NCBI RefSeq assembly: GCF_030263935.1
Contig: NZ_CP127162.1
Coordinates: 2,985,501 to 3,049,500 of the forward strand
Length of the DNA stretch: 64,000 bases
Reading direction: 5' to 3'
Source of the DNA: Paenibacillus polygoni
GTDB lineage: Bacteria; Bacillota; Bacilli; Paenibacillales; Paenibacillaceae
The first letter of the stretch is position 1; each line of letters opens with the position of its first letter. Positions 45,045 through 53,158 of this stretch are shown here, piece by piece. The position numbers and the translations under genes were made by a program. Below the pieces are notes generated by a model that saw nothing but the letters and a program-made list of their open reading frames with translations, did not search any database and had not been told where the DNA came from.

Positions 45045-45485
45045 TCACTTAAACTTACGCTTGGACTGAAGAAGCTTAACAATAAGCTCTTCCATCTCCT
45101 TATCCGGCAATGCACCTGCAAGTGCTTTTTGAAACGTAAGTGTAGCCTTATTCACTTTTTCTTGACCAATCTCTGTCAGCGCCGTATATACACTTCTGCG
45201 ATCTTCTATACAAGCATGCCGAGCAAGCGCCCCGCACCCTTTGTTCTCAAAGCGAGCTACGAGTCGCGACATAGCCGACTGGCTGAGTCCCACCATGGAT
45301 TCAAGCTGCTGCAATCGCAACTTCTTCATGGGTGCTTCCGATAGGAACAAGAGCATATAATATTCATTCAGCGATAAATCATGTTTTTCTTGTAACTGTT
45401 GTTCAAGTGTATTCTCGATATTCGTTATCATTTGAGTTAGCGACTGCCAGTTCGAGATCAAGTCATTCATAAGATTTGATTCCAT
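45045..45485 (-). CDS. MarR-family transcriptional regulator
   Basis: 146 residues from the ATG at 45485 (GAAGGGAA upstream). The winged helix spans about 40-110: RLQQLESMVGLSQSAMSRLVARFENKGC and ARHACIEDRRSVYTALTEIGQEKV, with the DRR wing motif. It follows the NADPH dehydrogenase gene on the same strand, 110 bases downstream, and probably regulates it. A palindrome at 46705-46716 in front of that gene is a candidate binding site. Several Cys (GCGALARHACIEDRR) could sense electrophiles or oxidants, which would fit a reductase for such compounds. Confidence 0.88.
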   Translation of the reverse strand: MESNLMNDLISNWQSLTQMITNIENTLEQQLQEKHDLSLNEYYMLLFLSEAPMKKLRLQQLESMVGLSQSAMSRLVARFENKGCGALARHACIEDRRSVYTALTEIGQEKVNKATLTFQKALAGALPDKEMEELIVKLLQSKRKFK

Positions 45486-45595
45486 ATTGTAATTTCCCTT
45501 CAGGATAATAAATGAACCCATGCAACGACAAAACAATCAATAACTGTAGTATAGCAAACATTAAGAATGAACACGAGTTACAATACATTCTGTGC

Positions 45596-46627
45596 TTATT
45601 TCAATCGGAATCCCATTTTGTACTGCTCGGGAAGTTCTATTTCTTTTCTTAACTGCTCTGCCGCATTTAAAGTCCAGTATGGGTTCTTAAGCATTGCCCG
45701 GCCAACCGCAACAAGATCTGCATCTTCGTTACCAATAACCGCATTCGCAAGCGCAGCATCATCTAGTCTGCCTACAGCAATGACAGGAATATCCACATTT
45801 TGTTTGATCGCTCTTGCTAAAGGAACCTGATAAGCAACATGCGTGCCCGGACGTCCTGCTGCTGTAATCTGGCCTTCTCCCCCTGCACTTACATGGATCA
45901 TATCTACTCCAGCTGCTTTATAAGCTTTGCTGAACTCGATACTATCTTCAATACGATAGCCGCCTTCTACGAATTCGGTTCCTGAGATACGCATAATCAG
46001 CGGCATACTTTCCGGCATTTCACTTTTTACTGCACGAATGACTTCAACCGCAAATTTATTACGATCCTGTCCGTATTCGTCCGTTCTTTTATTCGTAAGC
46101 GGTGATTGGAACTGATGAATAAGATACCCATGTGCTCCGTGAAGTTCAATCGTGTCAAATCCTGCCTGTACAGCACGACGTGCCGCAAGGCGGAATTTCT
46201 CTACCATTCCTTTTACTTCTTCCGTTGTCAGTTCTCTTGGTGTCTTCCATCCCTCATCAAAAGCGATCGGTGACGGAGCGACAGGCGGATTCGCATCCTC
46301 CGCTTTACGTCCTGCATGAGCAATTTGGATGCCGATTTTTGAGCCGTAGTGATGAACATCTTCTACAATTTTGGCAAGCGGCGCAATCTGTTCGTCGGAC
46401 CATAGTCCAAGGTCATAATCAGTAATTCGTCCATCCGGCTCCACATCTGTCATCTCCACGATAATCAGACCCGTACCTCCAATTGCACGGCTAACATAGT
46501 GAGTATGATGCCAATCGTTTGCTACTCCATCTTTTTTGGTAACTGAATATTGACACATCGGGGGCATAACCACCCGGTTTTTAAGATCTAATCCTTTAAT
46601 CTGATACGAACTAAATAAATCTAACAT
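45596..46627 (-). CDS. namA: NADPH dehydrogenase of the Old Yellow Enzyme family (NamA/YqjM type)
   Basis: 343 residues. Landmarks are KNRVVMPPMCQYS near 17, with the Cys that tunes FMN in the YqjM group, THYVSRAIGGTGLIIVEMTDV near 42, IQIAHAGRKA near 99, the catalytic ELHGAHGYLIHQFQSPLTNKRTDEYG near 164 and AVGRAMLKNPYW near 305. It reduces activated double bonds of electrophiles such as enones, nitroesters and nitroaromatics. It is likely controlled by the MarR protein encoded downstream. Confidence 0.93.
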   Translation of the reverse strand: MLDLFSSYQIKGLDLKNRVVMPPMCQYSVTKKDGVANDWHHTHYVSRAIGGTGLIIVEMTDVEPDGRITDYDLGLWSDEQIAPLAKIVEDVHHYGSKIGIQIAHAGRKAEDANPPVAPSPIAFDEGWKTPRELTTEEVKGMVEKFRLAARRAVQAGFDTIELHGAHGYLIHQFQSPLTNKRTDEYGQDRNKFAVEVIRAVKSEMPESMPLIMRISGTEFVEGGYRIEDSIEFSKAYKAAGVDMIHVSAGGEGQITAAGRPGTHVAYQVPLARAIKQNVDIPVIAVGRLDDAALANAVIGNEDADLVAVGRAMLKNPYWTLNAAEQLRKEIELPEQYKMGFRLK

Positions 46628-46704
46628 ATATACACTCTCCTTTTTTACATTTAAGGTATGAAGAACCGCGTTCCAACAAAAGCTTACAGTCAGTTAAATA
46701 ATGT

Positions 46705-46716
46705 ATGCACATGCAT
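46705..46716. promoter_or_regulatory. Palindrome upstream of namA, candidate MarR operator
   Basis: ATGCA-CA-TGCAT is a perfect inverted repeat in an A/T-rich setting about 80 bases before the namA start. MarR proteins bind such palindromes. The link is inferred from position. Confidence 0.4.
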
Positions 46717-46782
46717 TAATATGACATGAATGATACTATATCCTTTTTACAAAGTCAATTATTACAAATTTAACCCCTATGT

Positions 46783-46900
46783 GAATCAATTTCACAAGTC
46801 ATTAAAACGATAAATTTGTAACGATATATAGACAAATAGAACCATTTTGATCTATATATACCCCTGATTAAAGCAACTAAAGGTATTATGAAATTGATTC
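46783..46900 (+). repeat. Short dispersed repeat, copy C
   Basis: 118 bp with the same 11-bp inverted ends as copy B (GAATCAATTTC and GAAATTGATTC) but in opposite orientation. ATGT flanks it on both sides, a possible target duplication. It is noncoding. It occupies the middle of the 431-base gene-free gap between namA and arsB, which otherwise holds the namA promoter region and a terminator. Confidence 0.8.
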
Positions 46901-46943
46901 ATGTTAATAAACAAATTCATTACGTATTGAATCATCACGGGAT

Positions 46944-46992
46944 AAAAAAAGAGCTATCAAATGTCCCTGAGCAGGTACCATTTTTATAGCTC
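46944..46992 (-). terminator. Terminator after the ArsB gene
   Basis: GAGCTAT and ATAGCTC pair, with an inner AATGG/CATTT part, and seven Ts follow on the minus strand. Confidence 0.8.
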
Positions 46993-47058
46993 TCATTACA
47001 CTCTATCTTTTGCATTCTAAACCAATGCGACTTATTCTGCGGAACAAGAAAGTGGATT

Positions 47059-48354
47059 TTAATAAATTAATAACCAAAGATATAACCCAAGCAGTGTGAT
47101 AAATAAAGTAGGAATCGTGATGAGAATGCCAGTCTTAAAGTAGGTTCCCCACGAGATCCGGATTCCTTTTGCAGAGAGAACATGCAGCCATAATAGTGTC
47201 GCAAGAGAGCCAATCGGCGTTATCTTCGGACCGAGATCGGATCCAATGACATTCGCATAGATCAATGCCTCTTTTATCGTTCCTGTGACTTCTGCTGCAT
47301 CGATGGCAAGTGCACCAATCATAATTGTAGGCAGATTGTTCATAACAGAAGACAGGATGGCAGCAATAAAACCCATTCCCATCGTCGCTGCGAAGAGTCC
47401 ATTCTCCACAATAACCTCGATCACCTGTGCCAAAATATCGGTTAATCCGGCATTTTTAAGTCCATAAACAACGACATACATTCCAATGGAAAAGAACACG
47501 ATGTTCCAAGGTGCACCTTTCACGACTTCTTTTACGGGAACGACTTCGCTTTTCCTAGCTGCTATTAAGAATATCATCGCAATAAGAATGGCTATAAAGG
47601 AGACCGGTATACCGATGAACTCACTTGTGAAATAGCCGATCAATAGAAAAGCAAGCACAATCCATGAGATTCGGAATAATCTTACATCTACGACGGCTTC
47701 AGATGGATTCCGCAGATGTGCAGAGTCATAGTGCTTTGGAATGCTTTTACGGAAAAATAAATATAACACACCGATACTTGCAGCTAATGAAAACAGATTA
47801 GGAATGATCATTCGGCCCGCATATTCAGCAAATCCTATTCCAAAAAAGTCTGCAGACACAATGTTTACGAGGTTGCTCACTACAAGCGGAAGTGATGTCG
47901 TATCCGCAATAAATCCACTCGCGATAATAAATGGAAAGATCTTCTTCACATCAAAATGTAAAGCACGGACCATAGCAAGGACAATGGGCGTTAAAATAAG
48001 TGCTGCCCCGTCGTTAGCAAAAAAAGCAGACACCATCGCGCCAAGCAAACCGATGTAAATAAACATACGAACACCACTACCATTAGCGGCTCTTGCCATG
48101 TGTAGTGCAGCCCATTCAAAGAATCCGATCCGGTCGAGTATTAACGATATGAGAATGATCGCTATAAATGCCAGTGTCGCATTCCATACGATCTGGGTCA
48201 CATCCCACACATCATGGAAGTCAACCACTCCTGCAAGTAATGCAATCACAGCTCCCCCGCAAGCTGACCAGCCAATCGATAGATTTCGAGGCTGCCATAT
48301 GACCAAAATCAGTGTTACGATAAAAATAATAATAGGGATAACTACCAAGCCCAC
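47059..48354 (-). CDS. arsB: Arsenite efflux pump ArsB
   Basis: 431 residues with about twelve membrane segments. [58 protein letters not shown] and [18 protein letters not shown] are typical of ArsB, as is [26 protein letters not shown] near 370. It expels arsenite or antimonite. It follows arsR by 101 bases on the same strand in the common ars arrangement; no arsC reductase lies in the window. Confidence 0.9.
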   Translation of the reverse strand: MGLVVIPIIIFIVTLILVIWQPRNLSIGWSACGGAVIALLAGVVDFHDVWDVTQIVWNATLAFIAIILISLILDRIGFFEWAALHMARAANGSGVRMFIYIGLLGAMVSAFFANDGAALILTPIVLAMVRALHFDVKKIFPFIIASGFIADTTSLPLVVSNLVNIVSADFFGIGFAEYAGRMIIPNLFSLAASIGVLYLFFRKSIPKHYDSAHLRNPSEAVVDVRLFRISWIVLAFLLIGYFTSEFIGIPVSFIAILIAMIFLIAARKSEVVPVKEVVKGAPWNIVFFSIGMYVVVYGLKNAGLTDILAQVIEVIVENGLFAATMGMGFIAAILSSVMNNLPTIMIGALAIDAAEVTGTIKEALIYANVIGSDLGPKITPIGSLATLLWLHVLSAKGIRISWGTYFKTGILITIPTLFITLLGLYLWLLIY

Positions 48355-48455
48355 CTTACGCCTCCCGCTACAAATTCTTGTTGTCTAATTTTCAGCTAAT
48401 TAACTCTATGAGATCATTATTATATAGGAATATGATTATATATTACAGAAAATTA

Positions 48456-48797
48456 TTAACCTTTTGGAACACATTCGGATCGTTGTTCGCTGATGCCTTT
48501 CTCGCGGAGTAAAGCACTTCCACTGGGAAGTTGTTCGAGGACTGCAGAAATATAAGGCTTATCCTCAATAAATAGAGAGTAATAAATCCATTGCCCGCGT
48601 CTTTCCTCTTTTACAATACCGAGAGATTTCAACTTTCTGAGATGCTGACTTATCGCTGGCTGGGACATTTCAAAAATATCAACGAATTCACATACACACC
48701 ATTCCCGCTCTTGTAGGAGTAATAACATTAGCAATCTTGTTTTATCACCAAGCAACTTTAGACGATCAGCAGCTAAATTTAGTTCTTCTATGTTCAT
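48456..48797 (-). CDS. arsR: ArsR-family metal-responsive repressor
   Basis: 113 residues. The winged helix runs from about 10 to 80 with [42 protein letters not shown]. The CVC pair in helix alpha-3 (ERE-WCVCEF) is the arsenite-binding ELCVCDL motif of classical ArsR. A GGAGGG site precedes the ATG. It would repress its own promoter and arsB until As(III) or Sb(III) binds. Confidence 0.92.
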   Translation of the reverse strand: MNIEELNLAADRLKLLGDKTRLLMLLLLQEREWCVCEFVDIFEMSQPAISQHLRKLKSLGIVKEERRGQWIYYSLFIEDKPYISAVLEQLPSGSALLREKGISEQRSECVPKG

Positions 48798-49054
48798 ATT
48801 TTCATTCCCTCCTTACCCTATTAGAATGAGAATTCGAAAATACTAGATTTGCAATTATGACTAATCATATACAAACCTTTATCACATGACAACTACATAA
48901 GGAATGGAATGCCCTGCTGCAAAATACATTGAAAAGAAGTGAACGTGTTAACCAAAATCTGAATAAGTTATTAAAAAAGATAGACAGCCTTTACGTTACT
49001 TCTTCGGGATCTTAAACAGGAATTTATTCAAGTCTTGAGGAGGTTGGCAAGGTA

Positions 49055-49963
49055 ATGAAAAATCCAAATACCCCTGTATCTATTTTGACTGTCCCCTTTG
49101 ATCTTGGAGCGAGTCAGCGAGGAACAAAACTCGGACCAGAAGCCATTTTGAAGGCAGGACTTGTAAACAAACTTCATTCTCTCCAAATGAAACACACGAT
49201 CCACGAAGTTCACTTCCCCCCTTTTATAGAAGAAAGGTATTCAAGTTCCCCACGATTAAACTATCTAAACGAGAATATAAGGATCCATTCCAAACTTGCT
49301 GACGAGGTATACCGTATATCTAAAAATGGAGTTTTCCCCCTTATCCTTGGCGGAGATCACAGTATTGCGATTGGAACGATCAGTGGACTTAGAAAACATT
49401 ATCAGAATCTAGGAATCATCTGGATGGATGCACATTCGGATTTAAACACGCCCCTCACTACTCCTTCTGGTAATATTCATGGCATGTCTCTAGCGGTTAA
49501 TCTAGGAATGGGAGATCCAAAGCTTACATCCATTGGCGGCTTAAAATCGACCATCGATCCCAAAGATGTCGTTATCGTAGGGGCAAGATCAATTGATCAT
49601 GGAGAGAGAGAATTGATTCGTAGAGAAGGTATTACTTGCTTTACGATGCATGATATTGACAAACTTGGTATGGCGCATGTCATGCAAGAAGCCATTCGTA
49701 TTTCCTCGTCTGGAACAGATGGTGTCCATCTTTCTTTTGATATTGACAGTATAGATCCGCAGATTGCTCCGGCGACAGGTACTCCGGTCCCTGGAGGGCT
49801 TAGTTACCGGGAAGTCCACCTTGCTATGGAAATGCTCTACGAATCCAGCATTCTTACTTCAGCTGAAATCGTAGAGAACAATCCCCTTTTTGACGATCAT
49901 GAGCGTTCTTCCGAGCTCCTTGTCGGTCTTATTGGATCACTTCTTGGTGAACGTATACTCTAA
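49055..49963 (+). CDS. rocF: Arginase
   Basis: 302 residues. The binuclear manganese site is complete: GGDHSIAIGT near 98, WMDAHSDLNTP near 124 and SFDIDSIDPQIAPATGTPVPGG near 228, with the substrate loop SGNIHGMSL near 138. It hydrolyses arginine to ornithine and urea. GGAGG lies eleven bases before the ATG, with AAGG closer. Its terminator has been split by IS element 2, so transcription may now read into that element. Confidence 0.95.
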   Translation: MKNPNTPVSILTVPFDLGASQRGTKLGPEAILKAGLVNKLHSLQMKHTIHEVHFPPFIEERYSSSPRLNYLNENIRIHSKLADEVYRISKNGVFPLILGGDHSIAIGTISGLRKHYQNLGIIWMDAHSDLNTPLTTPSGNIHGMSLAVNLGMGDPKLTSIGGLKSTIDPKDVVIVGARSIDHGERELIRREGITCFTMHDIDKLGMAHVMQEAIRISSSGTDGVHLSFDIDSIDPQIAPATGTPVPGGLSYREVHLAMEMLYESSILTSAEIVENNPLFDDHERSSELLVGLIGSLLGERIL

Positions 49964-49967
49964 ACAT

Positions 49968-49991
49968 AAAAAAGAACAGCGTTCCCCATCG
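49968..49991. terminator. Left half of a bidirectional terminator split by IS element 2
   Basis: CAGC-G-TTCCC here pairs with GGGAA-GCTG at 51461-51469, with A and T tails (AAAAAA at 49968, TTTTT at 51472). Removing the element and one TCG copy restores a hairpin that would serve rocF and the convergent yidC. Confidence 0.75.
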
Positions 49992-50028
49992 TAAAATGTA
50001 CCCCTTGTAAAGGACATTTAATAAAAGG

Positions 50029-50949
50029 TTAGCCAACTTCTTTAAGCTGCTGTCTGTATTTTGCAGGCGGCAGCTTCTTTAAATTCCATTGCCCTCGATA
50101 ATGATTGTAGTAAATCATGTAGCTCTTAATTTCTTTTTTTACTTCTTCTAACGTTGCACATGCTTTTATATTTGTTTCATCTTTAAAATGCCCAAAGAAT
50201 GATTCTTGTGGCGCGTTGTCCCAACAGTTTCCTCTACGAGACATCGATTGACCTAATCCTAGATTCTTCACAAGCTTTTGGAATTGCGGATTTGTATAGT
50301 GAAATCCTTGATCCGAATGAATAAACGCATCGTTGGTTAGATGACGATGTTTCTTTAGTTGATGAAGTGTGTTTATTGCAATCTTTAAACTCAGCGTAGA
50401 AGAGACCTCATAGGCGAGAATTTCATTGGTTTCAGCGTCTTTAATTGTAGATAAATAGGCTCGATTTCCTTTCCCATAAGTTAAATACGTAATATCTGTT
50501 AACAGTACTTTACCAGCCAGACCTTGCTTAAATTTTCGGTTTAACTTGTTTTCACAGGATCGATGTTCTTTTGTTGCTTTTGCCATACGGCGTGCAGGAT
50601 TCGCTTTGCGAATAGGGCAGTAGATATTAAATTTATTCATCACACGACGGATCCGCTTAAGATTGTAGGTGATACCGTATTGATTTTTTAACGTCATTTT
50701 GATTTGCCGTGCACCCTTCTTTCTTCCCCGGAAATGGTATGCCTTCAAAATGATTTCTTTTACTACTTCATCTGCTTCATCCTGTTTCTGACGAGCCTGC
50801 ATTGCTTCTTTACTGAAATAGCGATAATAGCCTGAACGTGAAACATGGGCGATTTGGCAAAGATACCGCACGATACGTTTTAATTGATATTTATCGATGA
50901 TTTGATGAATCAACTCGAATTTTTGTGTAGTCGTTATGTTTATTTCTTT
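50029..50949 (-). CDS. IS3-family transposase OrfB (element 2)
   Basis: In the -1 frame entered by slippage at 50946-50952, or from an ATG at 50913 for OrfB alone (294 residues). The N-terminal HTH_21-type part (HVSRSGYYRYFSKEA, RGRKKGARQIKMTL) is followed by the rve catalytic domain with DDE residues in LLTDITYL near 137, FIHSDQGFHYTN near 197 and the Glu in PQESFFGHFKDE near 240. The WNLKKLPPAKYRQQL end is typical of IS3 elements. Confidence 0.9.
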   Translation of the reverse strand, partial: KEINITTTQKFELIHQIIDKYQLKRIVRYLCQIAHVSRSGYYRYFSKEAMQARQKQDEADEVVKEIILKAYHFRGRKKGARQIKMTLKNQYGITYNLKRIRRVMNKFNIYCPIRKANPARRMAKATKEHRSCENKLNRKFKQGLAGKVLLTDITYLTYGKGNRAYLSTIKDAETNEILAYEVSSTLSLKIAINTLHQLKKHRHLTNDAFIHSDQGFHYTNPQFQKLVKNLGLGQSMSRRGNCWDNAPQESFFGHFKDETNIKACATLEEVKKEIKSYMIYYNHYRGQWNLKKLPPAKYRQQLKEVG

Positions 50950-51359
50950 TTTCTCATCTGCCTTTCGAGTAGATCGAGCTTTTTTAAGAATTCGTTTTCT
51001 GCTTCTACCAAGTTCAGCTTTGCTTCTAAGCGGGCATATTTTTCTTCTAGACTTAATTCACGCTCTAAAGGGCGACCTGACGCATGTTTTCTGGCATCTT
51101 CTAATCCGATGAGCCCGTGATCTTGATAAGCCGAACGCCAACGATTCGAAGCTTTATGAATCCGTGTAAGACCAAGGGCTCCAATGTCAAAACCAGCCTC
51201 CAGAAAAATTTCACTCGGGATTTTTCCTTTGTCATATTCATCAATGAAAAATCCTTTAAATTCTTCTGTGTACGTAATGGCTTTTGCACTCACGTTTTTG
51301 ACATACGGATTTAATTTTAATTGTGCCTGTTGTTGGTTTGTGAATATTTTCTTTGTCAT
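50940..51359 (-). CDS. IS3-family transposase OrfA (element 2)
   Basis: 139 residues from the ATG at 51359 (GGTGGGG upstream). A helix-turn-helix of the IS3 group lies near 28-90 (KGKIPSEIFLEAGFDIGALGLTRIHKASNRWRSAYQ) and a coiled coil at the end (YARLEAKLNLVEAENEFLKKLDLLERQ). The end ...RKKK-stop contains A AAA AAG (50952 to 50946), the usual -1 slippage signal to make OrfAB. Confidence 0.88.
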   Translation of the reverse strand: MTKKIFTNQQQAQLKLNPYVKNVSAKAITYTEEFKGFFIDEYDKGKIPSEIFLEAGFDIGALGLTRIHKASNRWRSAYQDHGLIGLEDARKHASGRPLERELSLEEKYARLEAKLNLVEAENEFLKKLDLLERQMRKKK

Positions 51360-51487
51360 TTCAGTTACCCCACCGCTCGTTTTTTCTTGATTATAAACAA
51401 AAATGCACCCTAATAAGATGACTTTTTTCAAAGTGTCTATCTTATAGGGTACATTTTATCGGGAAGCTGTCCTTTTTAATGTTTATA

Positions 51488-52357
51488 TTATGCGGGATTA
51501 GGATCTTTTGTTTTCTTCGACTTTGAACCAGGAAGTGATATTGCTTCCGTACTACCTGTTCCTTGATCTACCGGATACATTTTACGGAATAAAAGTGTCT
51601 GGAAAATAAGGAATGTACCGCCTGCCATCCAGTACAGCGGAATTGCTGCAGGTGCACTCATGGAGAAGAATGCCATCATAATCGGTGAAATGTAGCCCAT
51701 GATGGCCATTTGTTTCTTCTGTTCTGCTGGCATTCCTTGCATAGATATCCGAGATTGGAGCAAGTAAATAGCAGCTACAATGAGTGCCAGAATCATATCT
51801 GGTTCCCCGAGTTTAAACCATAAAAACGAGTGACTGCTCATATCCGGCATAAGCCGAATCGCAGTATACACTCCCGAAAGAATCGGCAGTTGAATTAATA
51901 TAGGCAGACAGCCAATATTAAGCGGGTTAAACTGATGCTTTTTATAAAGTTCCATCATTTCTTGCTGCATTTTTTGCTGACTGGCTGTATCTTTCTTATT
52001 CTCATAGCTTTTTTTCAGCGCATCGAGTTCAGGCTGCATTGCCTTCATCACAAGTTTCATTTTCTGCTGTGATTTCGATTGGCGCATCATGAGCGGAAAT
52101 AATAACAGCCGAACGATGAGTGTCAGCGCAATAATGGCCAGCCCATAACTGCCGTTAAACCATCCCGCCAAATGCTGTGTGATATAAGAAATCGGAAAGA
52201 CAATATAGTGATTAAAGAACCCTGGTGTTGTACTGCTGATTTCACTCACATTAGAGCTGCAACCCGAAAGTAAAAACACCGCTAGTAAACTTGCTAGTAT
52301 AGCGTAAATCCGCACCGTCCGTTTTTGAATAGGAAAGAATCCTTTTGTCTTTGTCAT
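51488..52357 (-). CDS. yidC: Membrane protein insertase YidC/Oxa1
   Basis: 289 residues. A lipoprotein signal ends at LLSGC (Cys near 33), as in Gram-positive YidC. Five membrane segments follow, with the hydrophilic-groove Arg in TLIVRLLLFPLMMRQS near 83, the coiled C1 loop (KAMQPELDALKKSYENKKD), CLPILIQLPILSGVYTAI near 154 and GYISPIMMAFFSMSAPAAIPLYW. It inserts proteins into the membrane. A separate ORF overlaps its start and a hairpin hides its ribosome binding site, which suggests it is the regulated second YidC (as YidC2/YqjG in B. subtilis) and that a constitutive SpoIIIJ-type copy exists elsewhere. Confidence 0.93.
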   Translation of the reverse strand: MTKTKGFFPIQKRTVRIYAILASLLAVFLLSGCSSNVSEISSTTPGFFNHYIVFPISYITQHLAGWFNGSYGLAIIALTLIVRLLLFPLMMRQSKSQQKMKLVMKAMQPELDALKKSYENKKDTASQQKMQQEMMELYKKHQFNPLNIGCLPILIQLPILSGVYTAIRLMPDMSSHSFLWFKLGEPDMILALIVAAIYLLQSRISMQGMPAEQKKQMAIMGYISPIMMAFFSMSAPAAIPLYWMAGGTFLIFQTLLFRKMYPVDQGTGSTEAISLPGSKSKKTKDPNPA

Positions 52358-52661
52358 GTATATCCTCCTCGTTATTGTGTTTTACATCGTTCAATAACGA
52401 GGAGTGGTACTTATCAGAATCATCATCAGGCGATATTTTATATCTTCGAAGGAGCAAAATAACGGATGTTACAAAAATATCGGCATCCGACGGCATCGGT
52501 TCTGGAACGTATTCAGGCCACACGGCTTCGCCTTGCACACCCAGTCTACGAAGTTCGCCTGAGAGATGTAACAATGAAATACAAGTAACAGCAAAGATCA
52601 AACCAATCGATACTAAATAGGGAATAAAATCATGAAGTTCTTGAAGCTCAAACCATAACAA
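52251..52661 (-). CDS. Upstream ORF of yidC, candidate MifM-like arrest peptide
   Basis: Starts at a TTG (52661) nine bases after an AGGAGGTGA-type site; no ATG is in frame. Residues 13-32 (IPYLVSIGLIFAVTCISLLH) form one membrane segment that could be inserted by YidC. Then come LSGELRRLGVQGEAVWPE, a second hydrophobic patch (DIFVTSVILLLRRY, 61-74) and the acidic KISPDDDSD (75-83). The coding sequence for residues 86-90 is the 5' arm of the hairpin hiding the yidC site. The frame ends at 52251, 107 bases inside yidC. If ribosomes stall around residues 79-85, they would open the hairpin. The tail after residue about 90 has no protein-like character. Confidence 0.6.
   Translation of the reverse strand: MLWFELQELHDFIPYLVSIGLIFAVTCISLLHLSGELRRLGVQGEAVWPEYVPEPMPSDADIFVTSVILLLRRYKISPDDDSDKYHSSLLNDVKHNNEEDIHDKDKRILSYSKTDGADLRYTSKFTSGVFTFGLQL
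52364..52404 (-). promoter_or_regulatory. Hairpin masking the yidC ribosome binding site
   Basis: CTCCTCGTTATTG (52365-52377) and CAATAACGAGGAG (52392-52404) are perfectly complementary over 13 bp with a 14-base loop. On the minus strand the yidC ribosome binding site GAGGAGG (52370-52364) lies in the 3' arm, six bases before the ATG. No T run follows, so it is not a terminator. Confidence 0.85.
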
Positions 52662-52720
52662 AAGGATTCACCTCCTTTACCTACTCTTATTATATCCTTT
52701 TTACAGATGAATAAAAACCA

Positions 52721-52769
52721 AAAAAGCAGACACCCCTCTGCTTTGACCCTCAGGAGTTCTCTGCTTTTT
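52721..52769 (-). terminator. Terminator downstream of the Cys-rich gene
   Basis: AAAAAGCAGA and TCTGCTTTTT form the stem, extended by an inner ACTCC/GGGGT part; T runs lie on both sides. Confidence 0.75.
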
Positions 52770-52797
52770 ACGATTGTATTCATTTTTTATGATGTGA

Positions 52798-52842
52798 ATC
52801 TCTATCTCTCTATAATCTCCATCTCTCTACAATCTCTATCTT
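52798..52842. repeat. 17-bp pyrimidine-rich tandem repeat
   Basis: About two and a half units of ATCTC-T/C-ATCTCTCTA-T/C-A. It lies between the Cys-rich gene and its terminator. Noncoding. Confidence 0.6.
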
Positions 52843-52899
52843 GCTTACTTCTATTCCTGGTATGATCTCTATTTTTTAATGATACCGGAATGGTCTTTC

Positions 52900-52960
52900 T
52901 ACAGTAGGTTCTCCATTTAATACAGTTGGGTTCTCCATTACTATACAGTTGGTTTCTCTC
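52900..52960. repeat. 22-bp tandem repeat (TACAGT..GGTTCTCCATT)
   Basis: Three units based on TACAGTTGGGTTCTCCATTA, the last incomplete. It is just before the 3' end of the Cys-rich gene. Noncoding; likely slippage product. Confidence 0.6.
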
Positions 52961-52966
52961 TTAACT

Positions 52967-53158
52967 TTACATGTGTACCATGCGTAGAAATTGCTCTGTT
53001 TCTCCTGCCCCATCATTTACTTCTGCATCAAACAATCCTTGGTCAGCCCAGCAAGCTCTGCACTCCTCTTCTGTAGTACAAAATGTTGCATCTTCACAAG
53101 TATAACAGTACATGAGTAAGTTCCGGGTTACTTGGTCATTTTCGATTGTTGCTTTCAT
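52967..53158 (-). CDS. Small Cys-rich acidic protein
   Basis: 63 residues from the ATG at 53158, eight bases after AAGGAG; an ATG nine bases earlier touches that site. Five Cys lie close together (YCYTCEDATFCTTEEECRACW, residues 17-37). This could bind a metal or form disulfides. The rest is acidic (DQGLFDAEVNDGAGETE). No signal peptide or known family is visible. It is followed by repeats and a terminator. Confidence 0.6.
   Translation of the reverse strand: MKATIENDQVTRNLLMYCYTCEDATFCTTEEECRACWADQGLFDAEVNDGAGETEQFLRMVHM

Larger units (their letters stand above)
49992..51458 (-). mobile_element. IS3-family insertion sequence, element 2
   Basis: 1467 bp bounded by perfect 12-bp inverted ends TAAAATGTACCC and GGGTACATTTTA. 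TCG flanks it on both sides (49989-49991 and 51459-51461), a 3-bp target duplication. It carries orfA and orfB linked by an A AAA AAG slippage site. Both frames look intact, so it may be active. Like element 1, it lies in the loop of a bidirectional terminator between convergent genes. Confidence 0.9.

Noticed and set aside
44838..46900. Repeats B and C as ends of a mobile unit carrying namA and marR
   Set aside because: Each copy has its own flanking short repeat and complete inverted ends, fitting independent insertions; no transposase lies between them.
48895..49014. Open stretch reading like a coiled-coil protein end (EWNALLQNTLKRSERVN...)
   Set aside because: No start codon in frame and a stop just before it; at most a gene remnant, too short to call.
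20020..51458. The two IS elements as ends of a composite transposon
   Set aside because: They differ in sequence, length and end sequences, so they are not copies of one element; each also has its own target duplication.
52365..52404. The yidC hairpin as a transcription terminator
   Set aside because: No T run follows on either side within a suitable distance, and it overlaps the yidC ribosome binding site.
52798..52960. Tandem repeats as a CRISPR array
   Set aside because: Units are head-to-tail and directly adjacent without unique spacers.
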